Shown here piece after piece: positions 18,207 through 27,296 of a DNA stretch of 64,000 nucleotides. The stretch covers positions 992,001-1,056,000 of the forward strand of contig NZ_JAVSCK010000001.1 in the NCBI RefSeq assembly GCF_031932625.1, read 5' to 3'. The notes beneath the pieces were generated by a model. The model saw nothing but the letters and a program-made list of their open reading frames with translations. It had not been told where the DNA came from and ran no database searches. Source of the stretch: Hwangdonia seohaensis. GTDB taxonomy: Bacteria > Bacteroidota > Bacteroidia > Flavobacteriales > Flavobacteriaceae. Every line of letters starts with the position of its first letter. The stretch's first letter is position 1. A program made the position numbers and the translations under genes.

Positions 18207-18239
18207 AGACCTATCAGGTTTTGAAAACCTGACAGGTCT
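18207..18239. repeat. 33-bp near-perfect palindrome over the bioF promoter
   Basis: Arms AGACCTATCAGGTTTT and AAAACCTGACAGGTCT with a single central G and one mismatch. The centre contains TTTG placed 20 bases before the bioF -7 element, so the palindrome covers the -33. It may be an operator, or one copy of a palindromic repeat that I believe is common in related genomes. Confidence 0.6.
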
Positions 18240-18243
18240 TGAC

Positions 18244-18251
18244 TATCTTTG
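18244..18251 (+). promoter_or_regulatory. -7 element of bioF; predicts a leaderless mRNA
   Basis: TATCTTTG with TTTG 20 bases upstream. Only four bases separate it from the bioF ATG, so the transcript should begin at or next to the start codon. Confidence 0.6.
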
Positions 18252-18255
18252 ATTA

Positions 18256-19392
18256 ATGCTACCTCAAAAATTACATCAAAAACTCGAAGAGCGCAAAGCG
18301 AATAATGCCTTACGTCAACTTGATTCACGGAATGGTTTGGTAGATTTTTCATCAAACGATTATTTAGGGTTTGCCAAATCCGAATCTATTTTTAACGCTA
18401 CGCACAACCTTTTAATTGGGCATGATATGCTGCAAAATGGATCAACGGGTTCGCGTTTGCTTTCGGGTAATCATTCATTTTATAACATTGTAGAATCCTT
18501 GGTTGCCGATTTCCATAATAGCGAATCGGCATTGATTTTCAATTCGGGTTACGATGCCAACCTTGGCTTTTTTAGCAGTGTGCCGCAACGCGATGATGTT
18601 ATTTTTTACGACGAATTTATACACGCTTCCATTCGCGATGGTGTTTTACTTTCCAATGCAAAAGCTTATAAATTTAAGCACAATAATGTGAAAGCCTTGG
18701 ATGAGATGTTGGAACGCGTTCAGTATAAAGGCAACGCATACATTGTTACGGAGTCTGTTTTCTCTATGGATGGCGATGCCCCGGATTTGGTTGCCATGTG
18801 CGAATTAGGCAAAAAACACAAAGCCTTTTTGGTGGTTGATGAAGCCCATGCTATTGGTGTTTTTGGCACATACGGCGTTGGTTTAATTCAACAATTAAAC
18901 TTAGAAGAATACGTTTTTGCACGTTTGGTAACTTTTGGAAAAGCCATGGGTTGTCACGGTGCCGCTATTTTAGGAAGGGCTGTTTTAAAACAATATTTAG
19001 TCAATTTTGCCCGAAGTTTTATTTACACAACAGCTTTGCCACCACACACGCTCGCTACTGTTCATTCGGCTTATAATGCGTTGGTTTCTACGAAAAACAT
19101 AGAAAAGTTGCATCAAAACATTCAGCATTTTAAAAATGAAATTGTTAAAAACAAACTTCAAAATCATTTTATTGAAAGCAATTCTGCGATACATTGCTGC
19201 ATTATTTCAGGTAATGAAAACGTGAAATCAATGGCAAAAAAACTTCAAGAAAACGGTTTTAATGTAAAACCCATTTTGTCGCCAACAGTCGCAAAAGGCG
19301 AAGAGCGCTTACGCTTTTGTTTGCATAGTGATAATTCGGAAAGCGAAATATCGAAAGTATTACGGCTCTTAACTACATTTGTAAATATATGA
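18256..19392 (+). CDS. bioF: 8-amino-7-oxononanoate synthase
   Basis: BioF condenses pimeloyl thioester with alanine, the first step of biotin ring assembly. It is a PLP-dependent alpha-oxoamine synthase: DFSSNDYLGFA at the start, NGSTGSRLLSGNH, ESVFSMDGD, VVDEAHAIGVFG, and the PLP lysine in VTFGKAMGCHGAA. Length of 378 residues is normal. It is the first gene of bioF-DUF2007-bioD-bioA. The other biotin genes, such as bioB, are not in the window. Confidence 0.95.
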   Translation: MLPQKLHQKLEERKANNALRQLDSRNGLVDFSSNDYLGFAKSESIFNATHNLLIGHDMLQNGSTGSRLLSGNHSFYNIVESLVADFHNSESALIFNSGYDANLGFFSSVPQRDDVIFYDEFIHASIRDGVLLSNAKAYKFKHNNVKALDEMLERVQYKGNAYIVTESVFSMDGDAPDLVAMCELGKKHKAFLVVDEAHAIGVFGTYGVGLIQQLNLEEYVFARLVTFGKAMGCHGAAILGRAVLKQYLVNFARSFIYTTALPPHTLATVHSAYNALVSTKNIEKLHQNIQHFKNEIVKNKLQNHFIESNSAIHCCIISGNENVKSMAKKLQENGFNVKPILSPTVAKGEERLRFCLHSDNSESEISKVLRLLTTFVNI

Positions 19393-19802
19393 GCGAGACC
19401 TTTAAAACCATAGCCAGATTTCAGTATTCTTCTGAAGCCCAAATTATAAAGGGCAGATTAGAAGCCGAAGGCATTCAAGTTTTTTTATCTGATAATCTTA
19501 CCATCGATACCGACCCGCTGGTTAGCAATGCCATTGGTGGCGTTAAATTAAAAGTGCTGTCCACCCAAGCTATGGAAGCACAACATATTTTGAATGCCAT
19601 ACACAAGTATTCGGTTGATGACGAAGGCAACACCTTAAACTGCCCGAATTGCAAAAGCGAAAGAATAGAGCTGTTTTCTACAATAAAAGACCTAAAATCC
19701 TTTTTTGCCTTTATCTTTGGGTTCCTTTTCGGTGCACTGCCTTTACACGCAAAACATAAATATAAATGTGAAGATTGTAATACTGAATTCGATTTAAAAT
19801 GA
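19389..19802 (+). CDS. DUF2007 protein with zinc-ribbon-like C-terminus
   Basis: The first half (FKTIARFQYSSEAQIIKGRLEAEGI, seen in parts, then VFLSDNLTIDTDP and GGVKLKV) is a DUF2007 ferredoxin-fold-like domain, a family labelled putative signal transducer. The second half has CPNCKSERIEL, a hydrophobic stretch FFAFIFGFLFGALPL, then YKCEDCNTEF, so two CxxC pairs may bind zinc on either side of a membrane-associated segment. The gene overlaps the end of bioF by four bases (ATGA) and sits inside the biotin operon. No link to biotin synthesis is known to me. Confidence 0.8.
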   Translation: MSETFKTIARFQYSSEAQIIKGRLEAEGIQVFLSDNLTIDTDPLVSNAIGGVKLKVLSTQAMEAQHILNAIHKYSVDDEGNTLNCPNCKSERIELFSTIKDLKSFFAFIFGFLFGALPLHAKHKYKCEDCNTEFDLK

Positions 19803-19853
19803 TTTTTTAGCCGTTACCGAAAGTTCGGGAGCGGTTTATTGTTAAAATATTCA

Positions 19854-20468
19854 ATGAAGAACAACACATATTTTATAACAGGAATTTCAACCGAAGTTGG
19901 TAAAACCATAGCATCGGCAATAATTACTGAAGCTTTGGAAGCCGATTACTGGAAACCTGTTCAAGCAGGCGAATTGGACCATTGCGATACGGATAAAGTA
20001 GAACGATTGGTGTCGAATTCCAAATCCAAGTTCCACCCCAATGCTTATGCGTTGGAAACGCCAATGAGTCCGCACGCAGCTGCAGAAATTGACAATATTA
20101 CTATTGATATTAAAAAAATTAAAGTTCCGAAAACAAGTAACCATTTGGTTATTGAAGGCGCTGGCGGATTGTTTGTGCCTTTAAATAATACACAAACGGT
20201 TTTCGATTTAATAAAACCTAATTATAAGGTAATTGTGGTTTCAAGGCATTATTTAGGAAGCATCAACCACACGCTTTTAACCATAAATGTTTTAAAAGAA
20301 AAAGGCTTCGATGTTTCGTTGGTTTATAGCGGAAACGAACACAAATCAACAGAAAGCATCATTAAAAAAATGACAAATGTCCCTGTTATTGGGCGTATAG
20401 ATGAAGAGCCTTATTTTGATAAAAATGTAGTAAAGGAATATGCTGAATTGTTTAAAGACAAGTTGTAG
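19854..20468 (+). CDS. bioD: Dethiobiotin synthetase
   Basis: BioD closes the ureido ring of dethiobiotin with CO2 and ATP. The P-loop is GISTEVGKT near residue 8, followed by YWKPVQAGE, the switch region LVIEGAGGLFVPLN and VVSRHYLGSINHTLLT. I prefer the ATG at 19854; a TTG at 19839 would add five residues with no family support. The 204-residue length is usual. It lies between the DUF2007 gene and bioA. Confidence 0.94.
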   Translation: MKNNTYFITGISTEVGKTIASAIITEALEADYWKPVQAGELDHCDTDKVERLVSNSKSKFHPNAYALETPMSPHAAAEIDNITIDIKKIKVPKTSNHLVIEGAGGLFVPLNNTQTVFDLIKPNYKVIVVSRHYLGSINHTLLTINVLKEKGFDVSLVYSGNEHKSTESIIKKMTNVPVIGRIDEEPYFDKNVVKEYAELFKDKL

Positions 20469-20470
20469 CT

Positions 20471-20545
20471 GTCATTCCTGTGAAAGCAGGAATCCACTAT
20501 GCAACTAAAAGTTAAAAAATAGATTCCCGCCTTCGCGAGAATGAC
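20471..20545. repeat. R3 repeat: 75-bp element with terminal inverted repeats
   Basis: It begins GTCATTCCTGTGAAAGC and ends CGCGAGAATGAC. The outer 24 bases of each end are inverted copies with about six mismatches. It looks like a tiny MITE-like or hairpin element between bioD and bioA. Single-ended relatives occur at 25989, 32535 and 57630. Confidence 0.65.
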
Positions 20546-20552
20546 AAAAAAA

Positions 20553-21818
20553 ATGAATTTAAAAGAACGCGATACAAAACACCTGTGGCACCCCTTAACA
20601 CAGCACAAATTACACCCGGAAACCATTGCCATAACCAAAGCAAAAGGCTGTGTTTTAACCGATGAGGATGGCAACGCATATATCGATGCCATTGCCTCTT
20701 GGTACACCTGTATGTATGGGCATTGCAACGCGTATATAACCAGTCGGGTTTCGGCACAAATGCAACAGTTGGACCAAGTGGTTTTTAGCGGATTCACACA
20801 CGAGCCCGCTATAAAATTATCCGAAGCTCTTATTAAAATACTCCCGGAAAACCAGAACAAGATATTCTTTAGCGACAATGGTTCAACGGCTGTTGAAATC
20901 GGTATTAAAATGGCGTTACAATACCATTTTAACAAAGGCGTAAAGCGCAATACCTTAATTGCTTTTGAAGACGGATTCCACGGCGATACTTTTGGCGCGA
21001 TGAGTGTTTCTGGTTTATCGATTTACAACGGGCCTTTTGAGGATTTCTTTTTAAACGTAAAACGTATTCCTGTCCCAAATGGAAAAAATCACGATGCCAT
21101 TTTAAAAATGTTGCGAGACATAGTATCTAATAATAAAGTCGCTGGATTTGTTTACGAACCTTTGGTACAAGGTGCAGCGGCCATGAAAATGCACAACGCC
21201 GAGGGGTTAAATGAGATTCTTGAATTCTGCAAAAACCAAAATATCATTACCGTTGCCGACGAGGTGATGACGGGCTTCGGAAAAACGGGTAAACATTTTG
21301 CGTCGCTTTATATGGAAACCAAACCAGATATTATGTGTTTGAGCAAAGCTTTAACCGGCGGGTTATTGCCCATGGCTTTAACCACGTGTACGCAAAATAT
21401 TTATGAGGCTTTTTATAGTGACGATATGAGCAAAGGCTTGTTTCACGGGCATACGTATTCAGCAAATCCGCTGGCTTGTACCGCAGCTTTGGCGGGTGTG
21501 AAATTGTTGCAATCCGATGATATTCAAAAACAAATTCAAGCTATTAACGCTTCGCACCAAGCATTTGAGAGTCGTATAAAAACGTGTCCTAAAGTAAAAT
21601 CCACACGACAATTAGGCGTTATTTTTGCCCTCGATTTGAACATAGAAATGGAACGCTACGGTAATTTACGCGATAAGCTTTTTAAATTTTTTATGGACAA
21701 TGGGGTGTTTTTACGTCCCTTAGGAAGTACCATTTACATTCAAGCGCCTTATGTAATCACCAAAAAACAGCTGGAAAAAGTCTATCAAGTTATTGAGGAT
21801 GCGTTAGAAATGATTTAA
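20553..21818 (+). CDS. bioA: Adenosylmethionine-8-amino-7-oxononanoate aminotransferase
   Basis: BioA makes 7,8-diaminopelargonate using S-adenosylmethionine as amino donor. Motifs include HLWHPLTQH, FSDNGSTAVEIGIKMALQY, FEDGFHGDTFGAMSVSG, ADEVMTGFGKTG and the PLP lysine in CLSKALTGG. I chose the ATG at 20553; the in-frame ATG at 20541 lies within the R3 repeat and would add four residues. The gene ends four bases inside the convergent PBP1A gene. It completes the bioF-bioD-bioA set, which together converts a pimeloyl precursor to dethiobiotin. Confidence 0.95.
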   Translation: MNLKERDTKHLWHPLTQHKLHPETIAITKAKGCVLTDEDGNAYIDAIASWYTCMYGHCNAYITSRVSAQMQQLDQVVFSGFTHEPAIKLSEALIKILPENQNKIFFSDNGSTAVEIGIKMALQYHFNKGVKRNTLIAFEDGFHGDTFGAMSVSGLSIYNGPFEDFFLNVKRIPVPNGKNHDAILKMLRDIVSNNKVAGFVYEPLVQGAAAMKMHNAEGLNEILEFCKNQNIITVADEVMTGFGKTGKHFASLYMETKPDIMCLSKALTGGLLPMALTTCTQNIYEAFYSDDMSKGLFHGHTYSANPLACTAALAGVKLLQSDDIQKQIQAINASHQAFESRIKTCPKVKSTRQLGVIFALDLNIEMERYGNLRDKLFKFFMDNGVFLRPLGSTIYIQAPYVITKKQLEKVYQVIEDALEMI

Positions 21819-24169
21819 TTAAAATCTAAATCATCAGGTATTTCATCTTTATCATCATCAATAACGGTTTTTTCATTGGCTTTAGAGCAATCAACTAATA
21901 TTGAAAGGTTTGCTGGTTCCTCAAAATCTTCTTTAGAGATATTTAAGCTTTCATCGGCATAACAGCTTTTCATGTACAAGCCCCAAATAGGCAACGCCAT
22001 GGCCGCACCTTGACCGTAAGTAATGCTTTTAAAATGGACTGCTCTTTCTTCGCCACCAACCCAAACGCCAGTAACCAAATTTGGTACCATGCCCATAAAC
22101 CAGCCATCACTTTGGTTTTGTGTGGTTCCTGTTTTTCCGGCAATAGGATTTGTAAACTCGTAAGGGTAGCCCGTAACCACTTCTCTATAGTCTGCTCTGT
22201 AAGCGTCGGCGCCTTTTGTACGTAAGCGAACACCCGAACCAGATTGTGTTACACCTTCCATAAGTTTTACGGTTACATAAGACGTTTCTGCACTTAATAC
22301 ATCGTTGGTTTCAGGTGAAAATTGATATAAAATGGTACCGTTTTTATCCTCAATAGTTGTTACCATAACGGGTTTGGTGTAAACGCCTTTATTGGCAAAA
22401 GTGGCGTAAGCACCAACCATTTCGTAAACGCTTAAATCGGGTGTCCCTAAGGCAATGGATGGCACCGGAGGAATATCAGATTCTATGCCTAATTTTCGTG
22501 CTAAATCGATAACGGTTTGCGGACCAACCTTATCAATTAATCTAGCTGTAATGGTATTTACAGAATTAGCCAACGCATTTTTTAATGTTCGCGTACCGCC
22601 ATAATTAAGATTGGAGTTTTTTGGGCACCATTCTTCTGGGTTGCCGTGCTTGTTGGCTTCAATACAAAACGGTGTGTCCGGAAGCTCATCGCAGGGCGAT
22701 AAGTGCAACTGATCTACTGCCGTAGCATAAACCAAAGGTTTAAACGTAGAGCCTATTTGACGCTTACCTTGCTTTACCATATCGTACTGAAAATGCCTAT
22801 AATTCATGCCGCCAACCCAAGCTTTTACATGACCGGTTTGCGGATTCATGGACATCATGCCGGTTCTTAAAAACGATTTGTAATAACGCATGGAATCGAT
22901 AGGTTTCATAATGGTATCCCGTTCTGAAGGTTTGCCGTCTTTCCATTCAAAAACAGTCATTTGTACCGGTTTGTAAAATGAGTCTTCTATCTCTTTGTCC
23001 GGTTTTTTTAAGTCGTATTTCATGTGTCGCCAACGTTCGGATTGTTTCATTGAACGCTGCATTAAAGTATCAATGGCGCCATTGGTTAAATCCAGAAACG
23101 GCGCCGTTGGGTTTCTATCGGGTGTGTTTTGATGGAAAAACTCTGCTTGCAACTTAGGCATGTGTTGCTGTACCGCATCTTCGGCATACTTTTGCATACG
23201 CGAATCGATGGTGGTATAAATTTTTAAGCCATCGTTGTATAAATTCCAATTGGTGCCGTCTGGTTTTGGATTGTTTTTTATCCAATCTTTCATAAAACCA
23301 GCAAGGTATCCTCTAAAATAAGTAGCAAGGCCTTCGCGATGCGATTCCGGGGTAAAGTCTAAATCCAGTTCGGTTTTCTGTAAGGAGTCTTTAACCTGTT
23401 CATTAATATATCCGTATTTTTCCATTTGAAGCAAAACAACATTACGTCTGTTTTTTACGCCAACTGGATTTCTGCTTGGTATTGGATTATAAAAGGAAGA
23501 GTTTTTAAACATCCCCACCAACATAGCGGCTTCTTTAATATCCAAATTTTTGGGTTCTTTATTAAAGTATATTCTGGAGGCACTGCGTATGCCATCGCCA
23601 TTGTTACCAAAATCGTAAACATTAAAATACTGTGCTATAATTTCTTCTTTGGTATATTGTCGTTCTAATTTAATGGCAATAACCCATTCTTTTATTTTTT
23701 GGGTTATAGTTTCAAAAATATTGTTGGTTCTAACGCCCACAAACAACTGTCTTGCCAATTGTTGCGAAATTGTACTGGCGCCACCCCGTTTTCCCAAAAA
23801 AGCAAAGGCTCTTAATGTGCCTCGGGCATCGATACCAGAATGCTCGTGAAAACGGGCATCTTCGGTAGCGATTAAAGCATCGACTAAATGGGGCGATAAA
23901 TCCTCAAAAGCTACGGGAGTTCGGTTATCGTTAAAGTAATATTTCCCCAGGGTTACGCCATCGGCAGAAATAATTTCGGTTGCCAAATGGGTTTTAGGGT
24001 TTTCCAATTGCGTATGGTCTGGCATGGCTCCAAGCCAACCCCACGATGCTGCTGAAAATATAAGTGCCACTGCAAGAATACCTACTGAGAACAATATCCA
24101 AAACCAACGGATATATTTTGAAAAATCCTGTGTGCCTTTTGTTTCCTTTTTTGCTTTTGTTTTTGCCAT
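21815..24169 (-). CDS. Penicillin-binding protein 1A-type bifunctional PBP
   Basis: Class A PBP of 784 residues. A short lysine-rich cytoplasmic tail precedes one membrane segment (FWILFSVGILAVALIF). The GT51 transglycosylase domain shows TEDARFHEHSGID and GGASTISQQLARQLF. The transpeptidase has the nucleophile in GSTFKPLVY (about residue 472), SVN in ANSVNT and KTGTT near residue 680. It polymerises and crosslinks peptidoglycan. It follows gldH and ricT on the same strand. The C-terminus is an acidic tail (DDDKDEIPDDLDFN). Confidence 0.95.
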   Translation of the reverse strand: MAKTKAKKETKGTQDFSKYIRWFWILFSVGILAVALIFSAASWGWLGAMPDHTQLENPKTHLATEIISADGVTLGKYYFNDNRTPVAFEDLSPHLVDALIATEDARFHEHSGIDARGTLRAFAFLGKRGGASTISQQLARQLFVGVRTNNIFETITQKIKEWVIAIKLERQYTKEEIIAQYFNVYDFGNNGDGIRSASRIYFNKEPKNLDIKEAAMLVGMFKNSSFYNPIPSRNPVGVKNRRNVVLLQMEKYGYINEQVKDSLQKTELDLDFTPESHREGLATYFRGYLAGFMKDWIKNNPKPDGTNWNLYNDGLKIYTTIDSRMQKYAEDAVQQHMPKLQAEFFHQNTPDRNPTAPFLDLTNGAIDTLMQRSMKQSERWRHMKYDLKKPDKEIEDSFYKPVQMTVFEWKDGKPSERDTIMKPIDSMRYYKSFLRTGMMSMNPQTGHVKAWVGGMNYRHFQYDMVKQGKRQIGSTFKPLVYATAVDQLHLSPCDELPDTPFCIEANKHGNPEEWCPKNSNLNYGGTRTLKNALANSVNTITARLIDKVGPQTVIDLARKLGIESDIPPVPSIALGTPDLSVYEMVGAYATFANKGVYTKPVMVTTIEDKNGTILYQFSPETNDVLSAETSYVTVKLMEGVTQSGSGVRLRTKGADAYRADYREVVTGYPYEFTNPIAGKTGTTQNQSDGWFMGMVPNLVTGVWVGGEERAVHFKSITYGQGAAMALPIWGLYMKSCYADESLNISKEDFEEPANLSILVDCSKANEKTVIDDDKDEIPDDLDFN

Positions 24170-24190
24170 TTAATTTTGAATATTAAATAC

Positions 24191-24239
24191 ACTTCGACTT
24201 TAGCCTGTCTTGAGCGAAGACGAAAGGCTCAGTGTGACA
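24191..24239. repeat. R2-type repeat between gldH and the PBP gene
   Basis: It runs from ACTTCGACTTTAGCCTG to GGCTCAGTGTGACA and includes internal inverted pieces. It is a diverged, longer member of the TTCGAC...GCTCAGTG family. Confidence 0.55.
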
Positions 24240-24250
24240 ATTGATCGTTT

Positions 24251-24745
24251 TTATTTACTTGATGGGTTTTCTATTCTAAAGCCAACATCTGTGATACCTT
24301 CAAGCTCCACAACACCATTTACTTTTCCGTTTTCCCGCATAGCATGTTGGATACTAACCACATATTCGCCTGCTTCTTTAAAAACAACATGCTCTTTGTA
24401 CCACAATTTATTTTCTTTAACACCCGTTATTCCTGTTCCTAAAAGCTTTCCGTTGGGGTCTGCCATTCTGTATTCTAAAGTGTCTTTTATGGTTTTGCCA
24501 TGAGGAAAAACCATTTCGACTATTAAATACAAATTGTTAAATTTATAATCGTTGGTATTTCTTAAATTAACAAACAAATTATAGGGCTTTATTGAATCTG
24601 GTGGATTTACCGTAAAGCTAACCACAGAATCTTTATGCCATGTGTTTGGAACCGGTTTATAGGTATCGAAAACACGGTTAGAATCGCATGATACCAAAAC
24701 AAAAGAAAAAATTAAAGAAAACAATACCGAACTACTTCGCTTCAT
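24251..24745 (-). CDS. gldH: Gliding motility lipoprotein GldH
   Basis: A 164-residue lipoprotein with the lipobox LVSC (Cys20). The body matches GldH: CDSNRVFDTYKPVPNTWHKD, then NLFVNLRNTNDYKFNNLYLI and FPHGKTIKDTLEYRMAD. GldH is needed for gliding in Flavobacterium johnsoniae, where the Gld lipoproteins work with the type IX secretion machinery. It overlaps the end of ricT by 14 bases and precedes the PBP gene. Its presence is one of the best taxonomic markers in the window. Confidence 0.93.
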   Translation of the reverse strand: MKRSSSVLFSLIFSFVLVSCDSNRVFDTYKPVPNTWHKDSVVSFTVNPPDSIKPYNLFVNLRNTNDYKFNNLYLIVEMVFPHGKTIKDTLEYRMADPNGKLLGTGITGVKENKLWYKEHVVFKEAGEYVVSIQHAMRENGKVNGVVELEGITDVGFRIENPSSK

Positions 24746-25922
24746 TTTTACTTTTTTGAGGTTTTCTTCTGTTGTTTTTTTTGTTTCTGTTGTTACGGCC
24801 CTTATTGTTTTTACGTTTGTTACGCCCTTTTGGACTATCGAACCGCGTTAAACTATCTTGTCCTACAACGTTCTCAAACTCTGTTTTAGTATCTTCAATA
24901 AGGTCTGAGGCGTATTCTTCAAGGCTTGCAATTTTTTTGTTTTTCTTATTGGCCTCAATAATTTCATTAGCTTGGGCAGTGGTTATTTTGTGCCAATTCA
25001 TCCATTCGCCTTCGTAGGCATACCACATGTGTCCTTTAAAAATATCGGTTTTCTGGCATACTGCCGTTCCTTTTTCGGTTTTAAGTTTTATATCGGTTTT
25101 GGGGAACGCTTTTAAAGCATCCAAATACGTATCGAGTTCGTAATTTAAGCAGCATTTTAATTTACCACATTGGCCGGCAAGCTTTTGTGGGTTTAAAGAT
25201 AATTGCTGATATCGGGCTGCCGAGGTACTTACCGATCTAAAATCAGTTAACCATGTGGAGCAACACAACTCGCGCCCGCAAGAGCCAATGCCACCAAGTC
25301 TTGCCGCTTCTTGACGAAACCCAACTTGTTTCATTTCTATGCGTGTTCTAAACTCGCGGGCAAATACTTTTATGAGTTCCCTGAAATCTACACGCTCTTC
25401 GGCGGTGTAATAAAATGTGGCTTTACTGGCATCGCCCTGAAACTCGATGTCCGAAATTTTCATTTGTAATTTCAAATCGATGGCAAATTGGCGCGCTTTC
25501 ACTTTCATTGGTTCTTCTCTATCGCGTGCTTTTTGCCAAATATCAATGTCTTTCTGACTTGCCTTTCGGTAAATTTTTAAAACCTCGTCGCCTTTGGTCG
25601 AAACATTTTTCCGTTTCATTTGAACCCGCACCAATTCCCCCGTAAGGGTAACCATGCCAATGTCGTGTCCCGATTTTGCTTGGGTAGCAACCACATCGCC
25701 AATACTTAAGGTTAGGTTTTCGGTGTTGTGATAGTAGTTTTTACGCCCGTTTTTAAACCGGACTTCCACCCAATTAAAGGGTTTTTCGCCGTTTGGAAGC
25801 GACATATTTGCGAGCCAATCAAAAACAGTTAGTTTGTTGCAACTGTCTGTGCCGCAAGTGCCGTTGTTTTTACATCCTTTAGGTTGACCGTCTTTTCCAG
25901 TTGAACAACTGTTACAAGCCAT
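24732..25922 (-). CDS. ricT: PSP1-domain protein, RicT/YaaT family
   Basis: The 396-residue protein has a cysteine-rich start (MACNSCSTG, GCKNNGTCGTDSC) and a PSP1 core with RLGGIGSCGRELCCSTWL and QKLAGQCGKLKCCLNYE. It ends in a strongly basic low-complexity tail (KGRNKRKNNKGRNNRNKK). RicT in Bacillus subtilis is part of an iron-sulfur-bearing complex that works with RNase Y in RNA maturation; whether that holds here is inference. The basic tail suggests RNA contact. It leads the ricT-gldH-PBP1A unit. Confidence 0.88.
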   Translation of the reverse strand: MACNSCSTGKDGQPKGCKNNGTCGTDSCNKLTVFDWLANMSLPNGEKPFNWVEVRFKNGRKNYYHNTENLTLSIGDVVATQAKSGHDIGMVTLTGELVRVQMKRKNVSTKGDEVLKIYRKASQKDIDIWQKARDREEPMKVKARQFAIDLKLQMKISDIEFQGDASKATFYYTAEERVDFRELIKVFAREFRTRIEMKQVGFRQEAARLGGIGSCGRELCCSTWLTDFRSVSTSAARYQQLSLNPQKLAGQCGKLKCCLNYELDTYLDALKAFPKTDIKLKTEKGTAVCQKTDIFKGHMWYAYEGEWMNWHKITTAQANEIIEANKKNKKIASLEEYASDLIEDTKTEFENVVGQDSLTRFDSPKGRNKRKNNKGRNNRNKKNNRRKPQKSKNEAK

Positions 25923-25988
25923 AAATTTCTATATATTGAATTCGTTAATAATCAAATTATTACGAATGAAGGTTTATAAATCTTTTTA

Positions 25989-26012
25989 GATTCCCACTTT
26001 CGTAAGAATGAC
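25989..26012. repeat. R3-type repeat end
   Basis: GATTCCCACTTTCGTAAGAA followed by TGAC, matching the right end of the 20471-20545 element. It lies in the 203-base gap between trhO and ricT. Confidence 0.55.
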
Positions 26013-26125
26013 AAAATGAGTGGATTTTTGAAACAAAGTTTCAAAAGAAATCTTCACGACGTAAATATAAGATTATTCTAAAGACTTAAAACAAAGAATT
26101 TATAGTTGTTGATTTTGACTGAGGT

Positions 26126-27199
26126 TTAGCCCTCTTTCTTTTTTAATACTTCAAAAATATTCCTTAAATCTTTTTTATAGGGCAAATGGTCTGCGCGCCC
26201 TTTTTTGAAGATGTCGTTGCTATTGCCTTGGCCTTTACGCATCTCTTTTTGCTCTTCGTAAGGTAGGGCGTGAATCTCTTTACAGTTTGTCGAACAGCAA
26301 TTGTTCATTTCTGTTTTACAGGCATCGCATTGAATAAACAATAAGTGGCAAGCATCGTTGGCGCAATTGGTGTGCACATCAAAAGGGCTTCCGCATTGGT
26401 GGCAGCGTGCAATAACGTCGTCACTAATTTTTTCGGCTCTGCGCTCATCAAAAACAAAATTTTTCCCAATAAACTTATTTTCTAATTGCTTTTCGTTTAC
26501 TTGTCGGGTGTATTCAATAATACCGCCTTCCAATTGGTACACATTTTTAAAACCTTTATGCTTAAAATACGCGCTGGCCTTTTCACAACGGATACCGCCA
26601 GTACAATACATAACCAATTTTTTATCTTCTTTATGGTCTTTTAAATCGTCTTCAATAATATCCAACGATTCTCTAAAGGTATCCACATCTGGGGTCACGG
26701 CATTTTTAAAATGACCGATTTCGCTTTCGTAATGGTTGCGCATATCAACCAAAACGGTTTTGTCGTCCTCAATAAGTTCATTGAATTTTTCTGCACCCAC
26801 ATGAATGCCTTTGTCCCGAACATCAAAAGTGTCATCGTTTAAACCATCGGCAACAATTTTGTGGCGCACCTTTACTTTAAGCTTTAAAAAAGACATATTG
26901 TCTTGCTCAACAGCAATATTTAAACGGATGCCTTTTAAAAAATCGATGGTATCCAAATGCGATTTAAAGGCGTTAAAACGATCTGCCGGAAGCGATAACT
27001 GCCCGTTAATGCCTTCGTGGGCGACGTAAATTCTACCCAGAACATCCAAGGCGTTCCAAGTAATAAACAATTCGTCTCTAAATTCTTGAGGATTGGTAAT
27101 TTTAGCGTATTTATAAAAAGAAAGCGTTAACCGGTCTTTACCAGCTTTTTCGATTAATTCGGCTCTTTCTTTAGCGCTTAATTTATTGTACAGTTGCAT
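26126..27199 (-). CDS. trhO: tRNA uridine(34) hydroxylase (rhodanese family)
   Basis: TrhO hydroxylates U34 of certain tRNAs using oxygen, an early step to 5-oxyacetyl-uridine derivatives. Domains: an N-terminal acylphosphatase-like part (residues about 25-125), then rhodanese with VDMRNHYESEIGHFKNA and the catalytic Cys199 in YCTGGIRCEKA. A cysteine-rich end (CHQCGSPFD, CANDACHLLF, CDACKTEMNNCCSTNC) probably binds zinc. Length 357 is typical of the longer form. A TTG-N19-TACTTTTG promoter stands upstream. Confidence 0.93.
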   Translation of the reverse strand: MQLYNKLSAKERAELIEKAGKDRLTLSFYKYAKITNPQEFRDELFITWNALDVLGRIYVAHEGINGQLSLPADRFNAFKSHLDTIDFLKGIRLNIAVEQDNMSFLKLKVKVRHKIVADGLNDDTFDVRDKGIHVGAEKFNELIEDDKTVLVDMRNHYESEIGHFKNAVTPDVDTFRESLDIIEDDLKDHKEDKKLVMYCTGGIRCEKASAYFKHKGFKNVYQLEGGIIEYTRQVNEKQLENKFIGKNFVFDERRAEKISDDVIARCHQCGSPFDVHTNCANDACHLLFIQCDACKTEMNNCCSTNCKEIHALPYEEQKEMRKGQGNSNDIFKKGRADHLPYKKDLRNIFEVLKKKEG

Positions 27200-27225
27200 G
27201 CTATACTAATGTTTTAAGGTTAAAA

Positions 27226-27268
27226 CCGCATGGTGCGGAATAAAGAAATATTTTAAAATGCAAAAGTA
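27226..27268 (-). promoter_or_regulatory. trhO promoter and small leader hairpin
   Basis: The -7 element TACTTTTG is at 27261-27268 on the minus strand, with TTG 19 bases upstream. In the leader, CCGCA and TGCGG (27226-27238) form a five-pair hairpin. Confidence 0.55.
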
Positions 27269-27296
27269 CAATTTTAAAAGGATAGCACAATAAATC

